DNA of 64,000 bases, taken from Amycolatopsis cihanbeyliensis. GTDB taxonomy: Bacteria > Actinomycetota > Actinomycetes > Mycobacteriales > Pseudonocardiaceae. Of the stretch, positions 1-9,974 are shown one piece after another. The position numbers and the translations under genes are program-made. The notes below the pieces were generated by a model that saw only the letters and a program-made list of their open reading frames with translations, had not been told where the DNA came from and made no database searches. The stretch's first letter is position 1; each line of letters starts with the position of its first letter. The stretch is from assembly GCF_006715045.1 (NCBI RefSeq), contig NZ_VFML01000001.1, forward strand, positions 1,054,001 to 1,118,000. Reading direction: 5' to 3'.

Positions 1-676
1 GACCCAAGAAGAACGGGTTGGTCCTGCGCTCCTGGCCGATCGTGCTGCTCGGCCCGTGGCCCGGTAGCACAACGGTGTCATCGGTCAGCACGGACAGCTT
101 GGTACGCAACGAACACGCCAACGCGGCCGGATCACCACCCGGCAGGTCGGTCCGCCCCACCGAACCCGCGAACAGCGTGTCCCCGGTCAACACCAGTTGC
201 CCGCCCTCGGCGCTGTCCACGCGAAAGAGCACCGACCCCGGGGTGTGCCCCGGCACGTGGTCCACGGTGATGCGCAAGCCCGCCAATTCGAGCACGCCCT
301 CGTCGAGTTCGGTCACCTCGGCGGGCTCGGTGAGCTGTACCGATTCGCCGAACGCGGCGGCCAACTCGGGGCCGAGGCCGGCGAGCGGGTCGGAGAGCAG
401 CACCCGGTCCTCGGGATGGATCGACACCGCGACGCCGTAGGTGTCGGCCACCACGGCCGCGGAGTACACGTGGTCGAAATGTCCGTGCGTGGCCAGCACG
501 GCGACCGGGGTCAGCTCGCGTTCCCGCAAGGCCTGCTCGACCCGGTCCACGGCGCCCTCACCAGGATCGACGATCACAGCCTCGCGGCCCGCGGCGGTGG
601 CGAGGAGGTAGCAGTTGGCTTGGAAGGCACCCGCCGGAAACCCGACGACAAGCACGAAACCCTCCTCGATATTCAC
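1..676 (-). CDS. MBL-fold metallo-hydrolase (glyoxalase II-like), 3' end outside window
   Basis: The minus-strand reading frame runs off the left edge, so the C-terminus is missing. The visible protein has the metallo-beta-lactamase signature THGHFDH near residues 63-69, a second metal-ligand His in the DHVPGHTPGS segment, and a conserved Asp in LTGDTLFAG. These bind the two metals of hydroxyacylglutathione hydrolase-like enzymes. A GTG at 676 is the preferred start because it gives the usual short N-terminus ahead of NCYLL. In M. tuberculosis the equivalent gene (Rv2581c) also lies next to a cyclophilin gene and relA. The substrate is unknown; a thioester such as S-lactoylmycothiol is a family-based guess. 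Confidence 0.85.
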   Translation of the reverse strand, partial: MNIEEGFVLVVGFPAGAFQANCYLLATAAGREAVIVDPGEGAVDRVEQALRERELTPVAVLATHGHFDHVYSAAVVADTYGVAVSIHPEDRVLLSDPLAGLGPELAAAFGESVQLTEPAEVTELDEGVLELAGLRITVDHVPGHTPGSVLFRVDSAEGGQLVLTGDTLFAGSVGRTDLPGGDPAALACSLRTKLSVLTDDTVVLPGHGPSSTIGQERRTNPFFLG

Positions 677-792
677 CGTGACAAGCTGTTTCGCCTACCC
701 TATCGGCCCCTGTACGGGGTCCTAACAGGCTGTGCCCATAGACTGCGGCCACCCGGGACGTGTGAGATGTCGAGTGGAATCTGGGAGGGCAG

Positions 793-1644
793 GTGCCGAC
801 CAACCAGCAGCGCCGCGAAGCCGCGAAGCGGAAGCTCGAACGACAGCTTGCACGCAGGGCGGAACGGGCGAAGCGACGCAAGATCGTCGGGGTCGGGGTC
901 ACCGTCGGCGCCGTGGTGATCGTGGCCGGACTCGTGGTGTTCCTAGCCACCAGGGGCGGCGAGGACGCGGCGGCCGACAACCCGCCGACCAGCTCGCCCG
1001 AGCAGCCGCCGGTGCAGATCCCCAGCGAGCGGGCCCCCATGCCGGAGCGCACTGAGGCGCTGCCGAATCCGGTCAGCTGCGAGTACCCCGAGGAAGAGGG
1101 GCAGACAGCCAAGACCGCGGAACCGCCGAACGGCGGGGACGTCCCGTCCGCGGGCACCGTGAACGTGACCGCGCAGACCACCGCGGGCGACATCCCGCTC
1201 ACGCTGGACCGCGCGCTCGCGCCGTGCACGGTGAACAGCTTCCTGAACCTGGTCAAGCAGGACTTCTACACCGGAACCGAATGCCACCGGCTGGGCACCC
1301 GAGGCCTGCAGATGCTGCAGTGCGGCGACCCGAACGGCGACGGCAGCGGCGGGCCCGGCTACACGATCCCGGACGAGAACTTCCCCGAGCTGAGCTACGG
1401 CCGCGGCATCCTGGCGATGGCGAAGACCCAGGCCCCGAACAGCGGCGGCAGCCAGTTCTTCATGGTCTACGGTGACGCGCAGCTTCCGCCGGAATACACG
1501 GTGTTCGGCAGCATCGGTGACCAGGGCCTCGAGGTGCTGGACAAGGTAGCCAAGGACGGTATCGACCAGAGCACGGCCGGCCAGGACGGCACCGGCAAGC
1601 CGAAGACCCAGGTGAAGTTCACCGGCGCGACCATCAACTCGTGA
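793..1644 (+). CDS. Membrane-anchored cyclophilin-type peptidyl-prolyl cis-trans isomerase
   Basis: The 283-residue protein begins at GTG 793. It has a very basic N-terminal segment (residues 5-30), one membrane span (about 31-52), a Pro/Glu-rich linker to about residue 105, and then a cyclophilin domain. The catalytic neighbourhood is visible as CHRLGTRG (HR pair), GGSQFFM and the GDPNGDG/GGPGY region. It is expected to isomerise prolyl bonds in exported proteins at the outer face of the membrane. It lies divergent from the MBL hydrolase and 7 bp upstream of the next gene, so the two are probably co-transcribed. The same ppi-relA neighbourhood occurs in mycobacteria. Confidence 0.9.
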   Translation: MPTNQQRREAAKRKLERQLARRAERAKRRKIVGVGVTVGAVVIVAGLVVFLATRGGEDAAADNPPTSSPEQPPVQIPSERAPMPERTEALPNPVSCEYPEEEGQTAKTAEPPNGGDVPSAGTVNVTAQTTAGDIPLTLDRALAPCTVNSFLNLVKQDFYTGTECHRLGTRGLQMLQCGDPNGDGSGGPGYTIPDENFPELSYGRGILAMAKTQAPNSGGSQFFMVYGDAQLPPEYTVFGSIGDQGLEVLDKVAKDGIDQSTAGQDGTGKPKTQVKFTGATINS

Positions 1645-1651
1645 CCAACTC

Positions 1652-2455
1652 GTGACCGCACCACGCAGGGCCGAGATCAACGGCTCGACGGCCACGGCCG
1701 AGCAGTTGGCGCTGCCCGCACTGGTCAACTACGGGCATTTCACCTCCATGCAGGTGCGCGCGGGCCGCGTCCGCGGCCTCGCGCATCACCTGCGCAGGCT
1801 GGTGGACGCCACCCGGTTGCTGTTCGGGGTCGAGCTGGACACCGAGCCCGTCCGCAACCAACTGCGGCAGGCGGTGGCCGGGATGGACGCGGTCTCGGCC
1901 AGGGTCACCGTCTTCTCCAGCAGGCTGACCGCGCGGAACCTCGCGGGGCAGCTGGAGCCGGACGTGCTGGTGACCACCGGCCCGCCGAGCGAGCCACCCG
2001 CGGAGCCGCTGCGCGTGTGTGCCGTGGAGTACCAGCGGTTCCTGCCGGAGATCAAGCATGTCGGCACCTTCGGCCTGATGTACCACCGCCGCGCGGCGCA
2101 GCAGGCCGGGTTCGACGACGCCCTGTTCCGCACCGGGGCCGGGCACGTCAGCGAGAGCACGATCTGGAACGTCGGGTTCTTCGACGGCGACACGGTGATC
2201 TGGCCGCAGGCCCCGATGCTGGACGGGATCACCCAGCAGTTGCTCCGCGAGGGGCTGCGGCGGCTGGGGGTGCCCACCGAGACCCTGGCGCTCACCCTGC
2301 CCGAGGCCAAGCAGCTCCGGTCCGCGTTCTTCGCCAACTCCAGCGCGCCGGACGCGCTACTGGCTTCCATCGACGACACCGAGCTGGCCGTCGACCCGGA
2401 ACTCGGCGAGTTGCTGCGGGCCGCCTACGAGGCCACCCCGCTGGAGGAGATCTGA
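1652..2455 (+). CDS. Class IV PLP-dependent aminotransferase / aminodeoxychorismate lyase-like
   Basis: This 267-residue fold-type IV PLP enzyme starts at GTG 1652, seven bases after ppi stops. The PLP-binding lysine is probably K135 in LPEIKHVGTFG. The SESTIWNVGF and DGITQQLL segments match the conserved cofactor-phosphate binding parts of branched-chain aminotransferase and 4-amino-4-deoxychorismate lyase relatives. It could act in folate (PabC) or D-amino-acid metabolism; the sequence does not decide. The next gene faces it on the opposite strand, 7 bp past its stop. Confidence 0.8.
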   Translation: MTAPRRAEINGSTATAEQLALPALVNYGHFTSMQVRAGRVRGLAHHLRRLVDATRLLFGVELDTEPVRNQLRQAVAGMDAVSARVTVFSSRLTARNLAGQLEPDVLVTTGPPSEPPAEPLRVCAVEYQRFLPEIKHVGTFGLMYHRRAAQQAGFDDALFRTGAGHVSESTIWNVGFFDGDTVIWPQAPMLDGITQQLLREGLRRLGVPTETLALTLPEAKQLRSAFFANSSAPDALLASIDDTELAVDPELGELLRAAYEATPLEEI

Positions 2456-2462
2456 GTCGCCG

Positions 2463-3242
2463 TCACCGGTAGGTGAACGTGGGCGTACGGCGCTCCAGGA
2501 AGGCCGCCACGCCCTCCGCGTAGTCTTCCCCGTGCACCGCGGCCAGCCGGATGGCAGCGACCTCCTCATCGCTGTCCTGGTGGCCGGCGAGGATCTTCTC
2601 GACGATCCGGTTCATCCCGCGGACCGAGGCCTGCGAACGCGCACACAGCGTGCGGGCGAACTCCAGCGTGTCGCTCTCCAGTTCCTCCGCGGCGAAGACC
2701 TCGTTGACCAGCCCGATCTCCCGCGCCCGTGCGGCGTCGATCAGCTGGCCGGACAGCAGGAAGTACCGGGCATGCGCCGGACCGACCAGTGCCACCAGCT
2801 GGCGGGTGGACAGGAAGTCGTAGACGATGCCCAGCTTCGCGGGGGTGATCCCGAACCGCGCGCCGGCCGCGGTGAACCGGAAGTCGCAGGCAACCGACAG
2901 CTGGCAGCCGCCGCCGATGCAGTTGCCGCGGATCATCGCCACGCTCGGCTTCCGCATGCCGGTGAGCGCCCGCACCGTGGCCTCGACGGCCTCGTCGTAA
3001 ACGGCCGCGCCCTCGGCCGAGGAACGCAGGGCGCCGAACTCGCTGATATCGGCGCCCGCGGAAAAGTCCTGCCCGGCCCCGGTGAGCACCAGGACCTTGA
3101 TCTCCGGATCATGCTCGACCTCGGCGACGATACCGGGAATGGCCGACCACATGCCATGTGTGATGGCGTTCTTCTTCTCCGGCCTGGCCAGGGTCAGCCG
3201 CGCGATCTCGCCTTCGACTGAGAACAGGAGCCCATCGGTCAC
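2463..3242 (-). CDS. Enoyl-CoA hydratase/isomerase family protein
   Basis: The 259-residue crotonase-fold protein has a GTG start at 3242. The oxyanion-hole segments SAGADISEFG (about residues 61-70) and IRGNCIGGGCQLSVACDFR (about 103-121) are clear, and RPEKKNAIT is the usual N-terminal motif. It probably hydrates a 2-enoyl-CoA in fatty-acid breakdown, but crotonases also include isomerases and hydrolases and the substrate is not evident. It begins 28 bp downstream of relA on the same strand and may share its transcript. Confidence 0.88.
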   Translation of the reverse strand: MTDGLLFSVEGEIARLTLARPEKKNAITHGMWSAIPGIVAEVEHDPEIKVLVLTGAGQDFSAGADISEFGALRSSAEGAAVYDEAVEATVRALTGMRKPSVAMIRGNCIGGGCQLSVACDFRFTAAGARFGITPAKLGIVYDFLSTRQLVALVGPAHARYFLLSGQLIDAARAREIGLVNEVFAAEELESDTLEFARTLCARSQASVRGMNRIVEKILAGHQDSDEEVAAIRLAAVHGEDYAEGVAAFLERRTPTFTYR

Positions 3243-3270
3243 CGCCCCACCGTAGGGGAGGCCCGCCGGG

Positions 3271-5622
3271 TCACGAGGCGGAGGTGACGCGGTACACGTC
3301 GTACACGCCCTCCACGTTGCGCACCACCTTCAGCACGTGCCCGAGGTGCTTGGGGTCGCCCATCTCGAAGGAGAACCGGCTGACCGCGACCCGGTCCCGG
3401 GAGGTGGTCACCGAGGCGGACAGGATGTTCACCCGCTCGTCCGCGAGCACCTTGGTCACGTCGGAGAGCAGCCGGTGCCGGTCCAGGGCCTCCACCTGGA
3501 TCGCCACCAGGAACACCGAGGACTCCGACGGCGCCCACTCCACCTCGACCAGCCGCTCCGGCTGGGAACGCAGGTCGTCGGCGTTGGTGCAGTCGGTGCG
3601 GTGCACGCTGACCCCACCACCCCTGGTGACGAAGCCGAGGATCTCGTCGCCGGGCACCGGGGTGCAGCAGCGGGCCAGCTTGGCCCAGACATCGCTCGCG
3701 CCCTTGACGACCACGCCCACGTCGTTGGAGCCGCGCCTGCGGGTGACCGTGGAGGGGGTGGAGCGCTCGGCCAGCTCCTCCTCGGCCTCCTCGACGCCGC
3801 CGATCAGCGCGACCAGCCGCTGCACCACGTGCTTGGCACTGGTGTGCCCCTCGCCGACCGCGGCGTACAGCGAGCTGATGTCGGCGTAGCGCAGCTCGGC
3901 GGCCAGCGCTCCCATCGAGTCCGCGGAGACCAGCCGCTGCAGCGGCAGCCCGACCTTGCGGACCTCCTTGGTGATCGCCTCCTTGCCGCTCTCGATCGCC
4001 TCGTCCCTGCGTTCCTTGGCGAACCACTGCCGGATCTTCGCGCGGGCCTTCGGCGAGCCGGCGAACTGCAGCCAGTCCCTGGTCGGCCCCGCGCCCTCGG
4101 CCTTCGAGGTGAACACCTCGACGACCTCGCCGTTCTCCAGCTTGCGCTCCAGTGCCACCAACCTGCCGTTGACCCTGGCACCGATGCAGCGATGGCCGAC
4201 CTCGGTGTGCACGGCGTAGGCGAAGTCGACCGGGGTCGAGCCGACGGGCAGGGTGATCACGTCGCCCTTCGGGGTGAACACGAAGATCTCCCTGCTGGCC
4301 AGCTCGTAGCGCAGGGACTCGAGGAACTCACCCGGATCGGCCGCCTCCCGCTGCCAGTCCAGTAGCTGGCGCATCCAGGCCATCTCGTCCACGTCCACGG
4401 CGTTGCCAGGATGGTGACCGTGGGTGCCACGACTCTCCTTGTAGCGCCAGTGCGCCGCGATGCCGTACTCCGCCGTGCGGTGCATCTCGTAGGTACGGAT
4501 CTGCACCTCGAGCGGCTTGCCGTCCGGCCCGATCACCGTGGTGTGCAGTGACTGGTACACGCCGAACCGCGGCTGGGCGACGTAGTCCTTGAACCTGCCG
4601 GGCATGGGCTGCCACAGTGCGTGCACCACGCCCATCGCCGCGTAACAGTCCCGGACGTCCTCCACCAGGATCCGCACCCCGACCAGGTCGTGGATGTCGT
4701 CGAGATCGCGGCCGCGGACGATCATCTTCTGGTGGATCGAGTAGTAGTGCTTCGGCCTGCCCTCGACCCTGGCCTTGATCCGCGACCCCTCGAGCTGGGT
4801 GGTCAGCTCGTTGATCACCCCGCGCAGGTAGGTGTCCCTGGACGGGGCCCGGTCGGCGACCAACCGCACGATCTCGTCGTACTTCTTGGGCTGCAGGATG
4901 GCGAACGCGAGGTCCTCCAGCTCCCACTTCACGGTGGCCATGCCGAGCCGGTGCGCCAGCGGGGCCAGCACCTCGAGGGTCTCCTTGGCCTTACGGGCCT
5001 GCTTCTCCGGCGGCAGGAAGCGCATGGTGCGCATGTTGTGCAGCCGGTCGGCGAGTTTGATCACCAGCACCCGGGGGTCGCGGGCCATGGCGATGACCAT
5101 CTTGCGGATGGTCTCCGCCTCGGCCGCGTGGCCGAGCTTCACCTTGTCCAGCTTGGTGACCCCGTCCACCAGCTCGCCGACTTCCTTGCCGAACTCCTCC
5201 TTGAGCCGGTCGAGGGAGTACTCGGTGTCCTCGACGGTGTCGTGCAGCAGGGCCGCGACCAGCGTCGTGGTGTCCATGCCCAGCTCGGCGAGGATGGTCG
5301 CCACGGCGAGCGGATGGGTGATGTAGGGATCTCCGGACTTGCGCCGCTGCTCCCGGTGCAGTTCCTCGGCGACATCGTAGGAACGCTGCAGCAACCCCAG
5401 GTCGGCGCTGGGATGCAACTCCCGGTGCACCGCTGCCAGCGGCTCCAGCACCTGCTTCACCGAGGCGGCGCGCTGGGCTGTGATCCGGCGGGCCAGCCGG
5501 GCGCGCACCCGGCGGGTCGCCGAGGGCGCCCTGGTCGCGGCGCCGTTCGTGGCGGGCTGGGTCGTGCCGGCAGGGGGTGCCTCGGAGTGGCCAGCCACCA
5601 CGGAATCGAGCTCCTGGCTCAC
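3271..5622 (-). CDS. relA: Bifunctional (p)ppGpp synthetase/hydrolase RelA/SpoT
   Basis: About 783 residues. Order of domains: Ala/Pro-rich N-terminus, HD hydrolase ([23 protein letters not shown]), synthetase domain ([33 protein letters not shown]), TGS ([15 protein letters not shown]), zinc-finger/helical region ([27 protein letters not shown]) and C-terminal ACT ([19 protein letters not shown]). Both the HD and the synthetase catalytic motifs are intact, so it should make and degrade (p)ppGpp in the stringent response. GTG 5622 is preferred because GGAGG sits just upstream; a TTG at 5634 is also possible. Its place beside apt matches other actinomycetes. Confidence 0.96.
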   Translation of the reverse strand: MSQELDSVVAGHSEAPPAGTTQPATNGAATRAPSATRRVRARLARRITAQRAASVKQVLEPLAAVHRELHPSADLGLLQRSYDVAEELHREQRRKSGDPYITHPLAVATILAELGMDTTTLVAALLHDTVEDTEYSLDRLKEEFGKEVGELVDGVTKLDKVKLGHAAEAETIRKMVIAMARDPRVLVIKLADRLHNMRTMRFLPPEKQARKAKETLEVLAPLAHRLGMATVKWELEDLAFAILQPKKYDEIVRLVADRAPSRDTYLRGVINELTTQLEGSRIKARVEGRPKHYYSIHQKMIVRGRDLDDIHDLVGVRILVEDVRDCYAAMGVVHALWQPMPGRFKDYVAQPRFGVYQSLHTTVIGPDGKPLEVQIRTYEMHRTAEYGIAAHWRYKESRGTHGHHPGNAVDVDEMAWMRQLLDWQREAADPGEFLESLRYELASREIFVFTPKGDVITLPVGSTPVDFAYAVHTEVGHRCIGARVNGRLVALERKLENGEVVEVFTSKAEGAGPTRDWLQFAGSPKARAKIRQWFAKERRDEAIESGKEAITKEVRKVGLPLQRLVSADSMGALAAELRYADISSLYAAVGEGHTSAKHVVQRLVALIGGVEEAEEELAERSTPSTVTRRRGSNDVGVVVKGASDVWAKLARCCTPVPGDEILGFVTRGGGVSVHRTDCTNADDLRSQPERLVEVEWAPSESSVFLVAIQVEALDRHRLLSDVTKVLADERVNILSASVTTSRDRVAVSRFSFEMGDPKHLGHVLKVVRNVEGVYDVYRVTSAS

Positions 5623-5713
5623 CCGCACCTCCAACTGCTCGGGCGGTCTCTGATCCCCCAGCCTAACTCGCGGGGCTCAGTCGCCGTGCCGGGACGCCGC
5701 CTGACGCCGCCGG

Positions 5714-6232
5714 CTAGAGGGTGCGCAGGGCGTGCACGGGAACATCGGGCAGCTGATTGCGGCCGCCGAGCACGGCCAGTTCCAGCACCACCGCCACGTC
5801 GGTGACCACGGCACCCACCTGGTCCAGCAGGGCACAGGCCGCGGCGGCCGTACCGCCGGTGGCGAGCACGTCGTCGATCACCGCGACCCGCCCCCCGGCC
5901 CGCACCGTCCCGGCCGGCAGCTCGAGGGTCTCCGTGCCGTACTCGAGCTGGTAGTCGATCCGGCCCGCCACGGAGGGCAGCTTGCCCGGTTTACGCACCA
6001 GGGTGACCCCGATACCCCGGGCGTAACCGAGGGCGGCGGCCAGCAGGAACCCGCGGGACTCCACGGCGGCGAGCGACTCGACCTCGGGGGCGAGTCGCTC
6101 GCCGAGCGCGTCCACCACCGTGGCGAAGCCCGCCGCCGTGCCGAACAGCGGCGAGAGATCGCGGAACAGGACCCCGGGCTCGGGGAAGTCCGGAACCTCC
6201 TCGATCAGGTCGAGCGCGTCCTCAAGGCGCAT
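5714..6232 (-). CDS. apt: Adenine phosphoribosyltransferase
   Basis: The 172-residue protein has the PRPP-binding loop VAVIDDVLATGGTAAA (about residues 115-130) and the N-terminal PDFPEPGVLFRDLSPLF motif typical of Apt. It condenses adenine with PRPP to AMP for purine salvage in the cytoplasm. It lies between secF and relA, the usual actinobacterial order, with 22 bp to the secF stop. The ATG at 6232 is the natural start. Confidence 0.95.
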   Translation of the reverse strand: MRLEDALDLIEEVPDFPEPGVLFRDLSPLFGTAAGFATVVDALGERLAPEVESLAAVESRGFLLAAALGYARGIGVTLVRKPGKLPSVAGRIDYQLEYGTETLELPAGTVRAGGRVAVIDDVLATGGTAAAACALLDQVGAVVTDVAVVLELAVLGGRNQLPDVPVHALRTL

Positions 6233-6254
6233 GTCGCCGTACCGAACCGCCCGC

Positions 6255-7517
6255 TCAGCGCTTCCGCTTACCGGTGGGCTTGCCCTTCGGCGCGGCGGAG
6301 GGCGCCTTCTGGCTCGCCTTCGGCGTGCGGGCGGGGACCGAGGCGGCCGCGGCGTAGGCTTTCTCCTTGCGCAGCTCGGCGGACAGTGCCTCGTCGTCGG
6401 TGGTGTCCAGGTCGTCCTCGGTACGGCCGGCCGCCGCCTTGCGTGCCAGGTTGGCCCTGCGCGCCGCCACCCGCTGGGCCTGATCCTTGAACTTCGGGTC
6501 CCGCATGGTCAGGTCGACCAGGAGCGGGGTGGCCAGCAGCACGGAGGACAGCACACCGGCCAGCATGCCGGTCAGCTGCACCAGCGCGAGGTCCTGCAGG
6601 GTGCCGGAGCCGAGCAGGATGTAACCGACCACCATCAGCCCGAGCACCGGCAGCAACGCGATCACCGAGGTGTTGATGGACCGCATCAGGGTCTGGTTCA
6701 GCGCGAGGTTCGCCGCCTCACCGTAGGTCCGCCGGGTCAGCCCGAGCAGGCCGCGGGTGTTCTCCTTGACCTTGTCGAAGACGACCACGGTGTCATACAG
6801 CGAGAACCCGAGGATGGTGAGCAGACCGATCACCGTCGCCGGGGTGACCTCGAAGCCGATCAGCGAGTACACGCCCGCGGTGATCACGACGTCGTGCAGC
6901 AGCGCGACGACGGCCGCGATCGCCATCCGCCGCTCGAAGTAGAGCGCGAGGAAGACGGTCACCAGCACCAGGAACACCCCGAGCGCGATCAACGCCTTCT
7001 CGGAGATCTCACCACCCCATGAGGAACTCACCGCGCTGTCGCTGATGGCGTCCACGGTGGGCTGGCCGTTCACCCCGAGCGGTTGCAACTGCTCGAACAG
7101 GGCCCTCTTGGCCTGGTCCAACTCGGCCGTGTTCAGCGTCTGCGAACGGATCTGCACCGCGGCCGCGTCCCCGATGCCGACCTGCTGTGCCTCGGTGGCC
7201 GGGATACCGAGCGCGCCGCTGAAGACCTCCTTGGCCTCGTCCGGCGTGATCTCGCCGCCCGTGCCCTGCGCGGGCATCTCGATCTGGGTGCCGCCGACAA
7301 AGTCGATGCCGAGGCTGAAACCCTTGATCCCGATCGAGCCGATGCACACCGCGATCAGCACCGCGAAAACCGCGTACCACCGCTTGCGGGCGCCGACGAT
7401 GTCGAACGCGCCGGTACCGGTATACAGCCGCTGCAGCACGGAGTCCTTGGCCGGCCCCGGTTCGGGCTGGCCGTTCTTGCCGCTCTCGCCGGTCTTCTCC
7501 GGTTCCTCGACCGCCAC
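6255..7517 (-). CDS. secF: Protein translocase subunit SecF
   Basis: The 420-residue membrane protein has a first transmembrane segment near residues 46-66, the GIDFVGGTQIEM motif, a periplasmic P1 domain, and then five membrane helices with the RND-like SVLLATPLLVDL end. The C-terminal tail is basic and Ala/Lys-rich, as in other actinobacteria. With SecD it uses the proton gradient to complete export through SecYEG. GTG 7517 lies one base after the secD stop codon and secD's final codons supply the GGAGG ribosome site, indicating translational coupling. Confidence 0.96.
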   Translation of the reverse strand: MAVEEPEKTGESGKNGQPEPGPAKDSVLQRLYTGTGAFDIVGARKRWYAVFAVLIAVCIGSIGIKGFSLGIDFVGGTQIEMPAQGTGGEITPDEAKEVFSGALGIPATEAQQVGIGDAAAVQIRSQTLNTAELDQAKRALFEQLQPLGVNGQPTVDAISDSAVSSSWGGEISEKALIALGVFLVLVTVFLALYFERRMAIAAVVALLHDVVITAGVYSLIGFEVTPATVIGLLTILGFSLYDTVVVFDKVKENTRGLLGLTRRTYGEAANLALNQTLMRSINTSVIALLPVLGLMVVGYILLGSGTLQDLALVQLTGMLAGVLSSVLLATPLLVDLTMRDPKFKDQAQRVAARRANLARKAAAGRTEDDLDTTDDEALSAELRKEKAYAAAASVPARTPKASQKAPSAAPKGKPTGKRKR

Positions 7518-7518
7518 G

Positions 7519-9240
7519 TCACGCCTCCTTCACGGCCGGGCCGACGCGTTTGGTCTGCCGGCGATCGGCACCCAGCCGCTGCACCGCTCCCAACCCGGAG
7601 AGCTTGGGACTGGACAGGGTCTTCGACTTCGCTATCAGTGCCACCAGCGGGTGGGTCACCAGGAACACCACGCTCAGGTCCAGCACCGTCGACATGCCGA
7701 GGGTGAACGCGAAGCCCTGTACCTCGCCGACCGCGAGGGTGTACAGCACCGCCGAGGCGAGGAAGAGCACGGCGTCCGAGGCGAGAATGGTACGTCGGGC
7801 CCTGACCCAGCCACGGGACACCGCCGACCGGAAGGTCTTGCCCTCCCGCATCTCGTCCTTGAGTCGTTCGAAGTACACCACGAACGAGTCGGCGGTGACA
7901 CCGATGGCGATGATGAACCCGGCGACCCCCGCCAGGTCGAGGGTGAAGCCGATCCATCGGCCGAGCAGCACCAGGACCGCGTAGACGACCGTCGCCGAGA
8001 GGAACAGCGAGAGCACGGTGAGCACGCCGAGGATGCGGTAGTAGAACAGGCAGTAGATGAACACCAGCCCGATGCCGATACCGCCGGCGATCAGGCCCGC
8101 CTCCAGGGAGGACAGTCCGAGGGTGGCCGAGACGGTCTTGGCGTCCGAGGAGGTGAAGGACAGCGGCAGCGACCCGTACTTCAGCACCTCCGCCAGGTCC
8201 CTGGCCTCGCCCTGGGTGAAGTTGCCGGTGATCCGGGTCCGGCCGTCCAGGATCGCCACCTCGATGTTCGGCGCGGAGACGACCTGGGTGTCCAGCACGA
8301 ACGCGGCCCGCTCGCCGACGTTGGCCGAGGTGAACTCGCCCCACTTGGTGGTGCCCTCGGAGTCGAACTCCAGGTTCACCTCCCAGCCGGGGCTGCCTTG
8401 CTGCGGCGGGTTGGCCGTGGCCTGGGAGATCTGGTCACCGGGGAGGAAGCTGGGACTGAGCACGTACTTCTCGGTGCCGTCCTGGTTGCAGGTGACCAGC
8501 GGAAGGTCGGGACTGTCGTTCCCGCGCAGCGGGTCCGACTCGCTGCACTGCAGCGTGGCCAGTGCCTGCTGCTGCAACTGCTGCGCCTGCGCGGCCGCGG
8601 CCTGATCCTGCGGGTCGGCCGGGACCAGCTCCGGGTTCTGCCGTTGCTCCTTGGCCTCGCGGATCTGCTTGGCGGTCTCCGCGTCGATGGCGCCGTCGTT
8701 GTTGTCCGGCTGCTGCGCGGGCTGGGCACCAGCCGGCGCGCCACCGCCGCCCTGCTGGTCCTGCTCGCCTTGGCCCTGCTCGCCCTCGGGCTGACCGGCC
8801 CCGGGCTCGCCGGAAGGGGGCTGGTTCGGCTGGCCTGTCGGCGGCGGTGCCTGCTGGCCGGCCGGTACCGCCTGGACCACCTTGCGGAAGTTCAGCCTGG
8901 CCGTCCGGCCGAGGTTCTTCGCCTGGTCGCCCTCCTCGCCGGGCACCGTGATCACCAGGTTGCTGCCGTCGACCACCACCTCGGCACCGCTGACACCGAT
9001 GCTGTTCACGCGGGTCTCGATGATCGAACGTGCCTGCTGGAGGGACTCGCGGGACGGCTCGTTGCCGTCCGGCGTGCGCGCCGTCAGGGTGACCCTGGTG
9101 CCGCCCTGCAGGTCGATGCCCAGCTTGGGCCTCGGCTGCCCGTCGCCGGTGAATAACACCAGCGAGTACAACGCGATGACAATAAGGGCGAAGAAGGCGA
9201 GATAGCGTCCCGGGCGCATCTGCCCGGCCGGAGGTGCCAC
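7519..9240 (-). CDS. secD: Protein translocase subunit SecD
   Basis: 573 residues. An N-terminal membrane helix is followed by the LGIDLQGGTRVTL motif, the extracytoplasmic P1 region and five C-terminal helices (TLGLSSLEAGLIAGGIGIGL; GVTADSFVVYFERLKDE). P1 is interrupted by a roughly 100-residue low-complexity insert rich in Gln, Pro, Gly and Glu (about residues 135-240), which is longer than in most bacteria. The start is GTG 9240. SecDF-YajC is the accessory complex of the Sec translocon. It is followed directly by secF. Confidence 0.96.
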   Translation of the reverse strand: MAPPAGQMRPGRYLAFFALIVIALYSLVLFTGDGQPRPKLGIDLQGGTRVTLTARTPDGNEPSRESLQQARSIIETRVNSIGVSGAEVVVDGSNLVITVPGEEGDQAKNLGRTARLNFRKVVQAVPAGQQAPPPTGQPNQPPSGEPGAGQPEGEQGQGEQDQQGGGGAPAGAQPAQQPDNNDGAIDAETAKQIREAKEQRQNPELVPADPQDQAAAAQAQQLQQQALATLQCSESDPLRGNDSPDLPLVTCNQDGTEKYVLSPSFLPGDQISQATANPPQQGSPGWEVNLEFDSEGTTKWGEFTSANVGERAAFVLDTQVVSAPNIEVAILDGRTRITGNFTQGEARDLAEVLKYGSLPLSFTSSDAKTVSATLGLSSLEAGLIAGGIGIGLVFIYCLFYYRILGVLTVLSLFLSATVVYAVLVLLGRWIGFTLDLAGVAGFIIAIGVTADSFVVYFERLKDEMREGKTFRSAVSRGWVRARRTILASDAVLFLASAVLYTLAVGEVQGFAFTLGMSTVLDLSVVFLVTHPLVALIAKSKTLSSPKLSGLGAVQRLGADRRQTKRVGPAVKEA

Positions 9241-9323
9241 GGTCGGTCGGTCTCCTCGAACTGGGTCCTGTCAGCTGTCGGTGCCCTGCCCGTGCTCGAC
9301 CGTCCGGTGAGACGGCCGACACA

Positions 9324-9357
9324 CACGCAGCACCGAGACCCTACTCGGTGCTGCGTG
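9324..9357 (-). terminator. Hairpin downstream of yajC
   Basis: A 14-bp perfect stem (CACGCAGCACCGAG at 9324-9337 pairing with 9344-9357) surrounds a 6-base loop, about 80 bp beyond the yajC stop. No long U-tract follows on the minus strand. It may end or attenuate transcription between yajC and secD. Confidence 0.6.
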
Positions 9358-9437
9358 AACCCAGCGTTGGGCCCTCGCCCACGGTGTCGCGGTGCGATGG
9401 CACGTGCGTGGGCGGTCAGGCTGAGGCGCACACTCCG

Positions 9438-9845
9438 TTACTTCTTGCCGTGCTCCAGCGGGGGCGCGACCTGCGCACCCTGCTTCTCCTCCTCGGCATC
9501 GGTGTCACGCTCGGTGTCCGACGACGAACTCGTCTCGATGGCCGCCTCGTCCTCGGCGTCCTCGACGCTGTCCTCTTCGAGCTCCGGGTTGATCTTCTCC
9601 CGCACAGCCTGACGCAGCCAGGTGGTCACCACGCCGTCCGCGATCTCCAGGTCGATGGTGCTCTCGTCACTGGCGTCGGCAACCGTGGCGTACATGCCGG
9701 ACGTGGTCATCACCCGGTCGCCATCAGCCAGGCTGCTCTGCAGCTCCTGCTGCTGCGCCATCGCCTTCTTCTGCTTGCGGGTGCCCATGATGAGCGGAAT
9801 CGCCACGACCAGCATCAGGAGCAGCGGCAGGAATAGGCCTTCCAT
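9438..9845 (-). CDS. yajC: Preprotein translocase subunit YajC
   Basis: The 135-residue protein has one N-terminal membrane span (about residues 4-21), then GTRKQKKAMAQQQELQSSL and the DRVMTTSGMYATVAD segment that defines YajC. A long acidic tail follows, common in actinobacteria. It associates with SecDF in protein export. The ATG at 9845 is used. The position upstream of secD on the same strand is the standard order. Confidence 0.93.
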   Translation of the reverse strand: MEGLFLPLLLMLVVAIPLIMGTRKQKKAMAQQQELQSSLADGDRVMTTSGMYATVADASDESTIDLEIADGVVTTWLRQAVREKINPELEEDSVEDAEDEAAIETSSSSDTERDTDAEEEKQGAQVAPPLEHGKK

Positions 9846-9974
9846 AATTCTCCATTCAACGGACGTCCATGCCTCGGGTGGCGTCCGGTTTGTGTGGATG
9901 TGCTCTATCGAGTGTGCCAGGTGCCACCAAGGACGCCAGCATCCGGTGCTGGTCCCTGTGCTCCCCTTGCCCGT

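Noticed and set aside
7045..9156. 703-codon plus-strand frame opposite secD-secF
   Set aside because: Antisense shadow of two clearly conserved genes; composition is an artefact of high GC.
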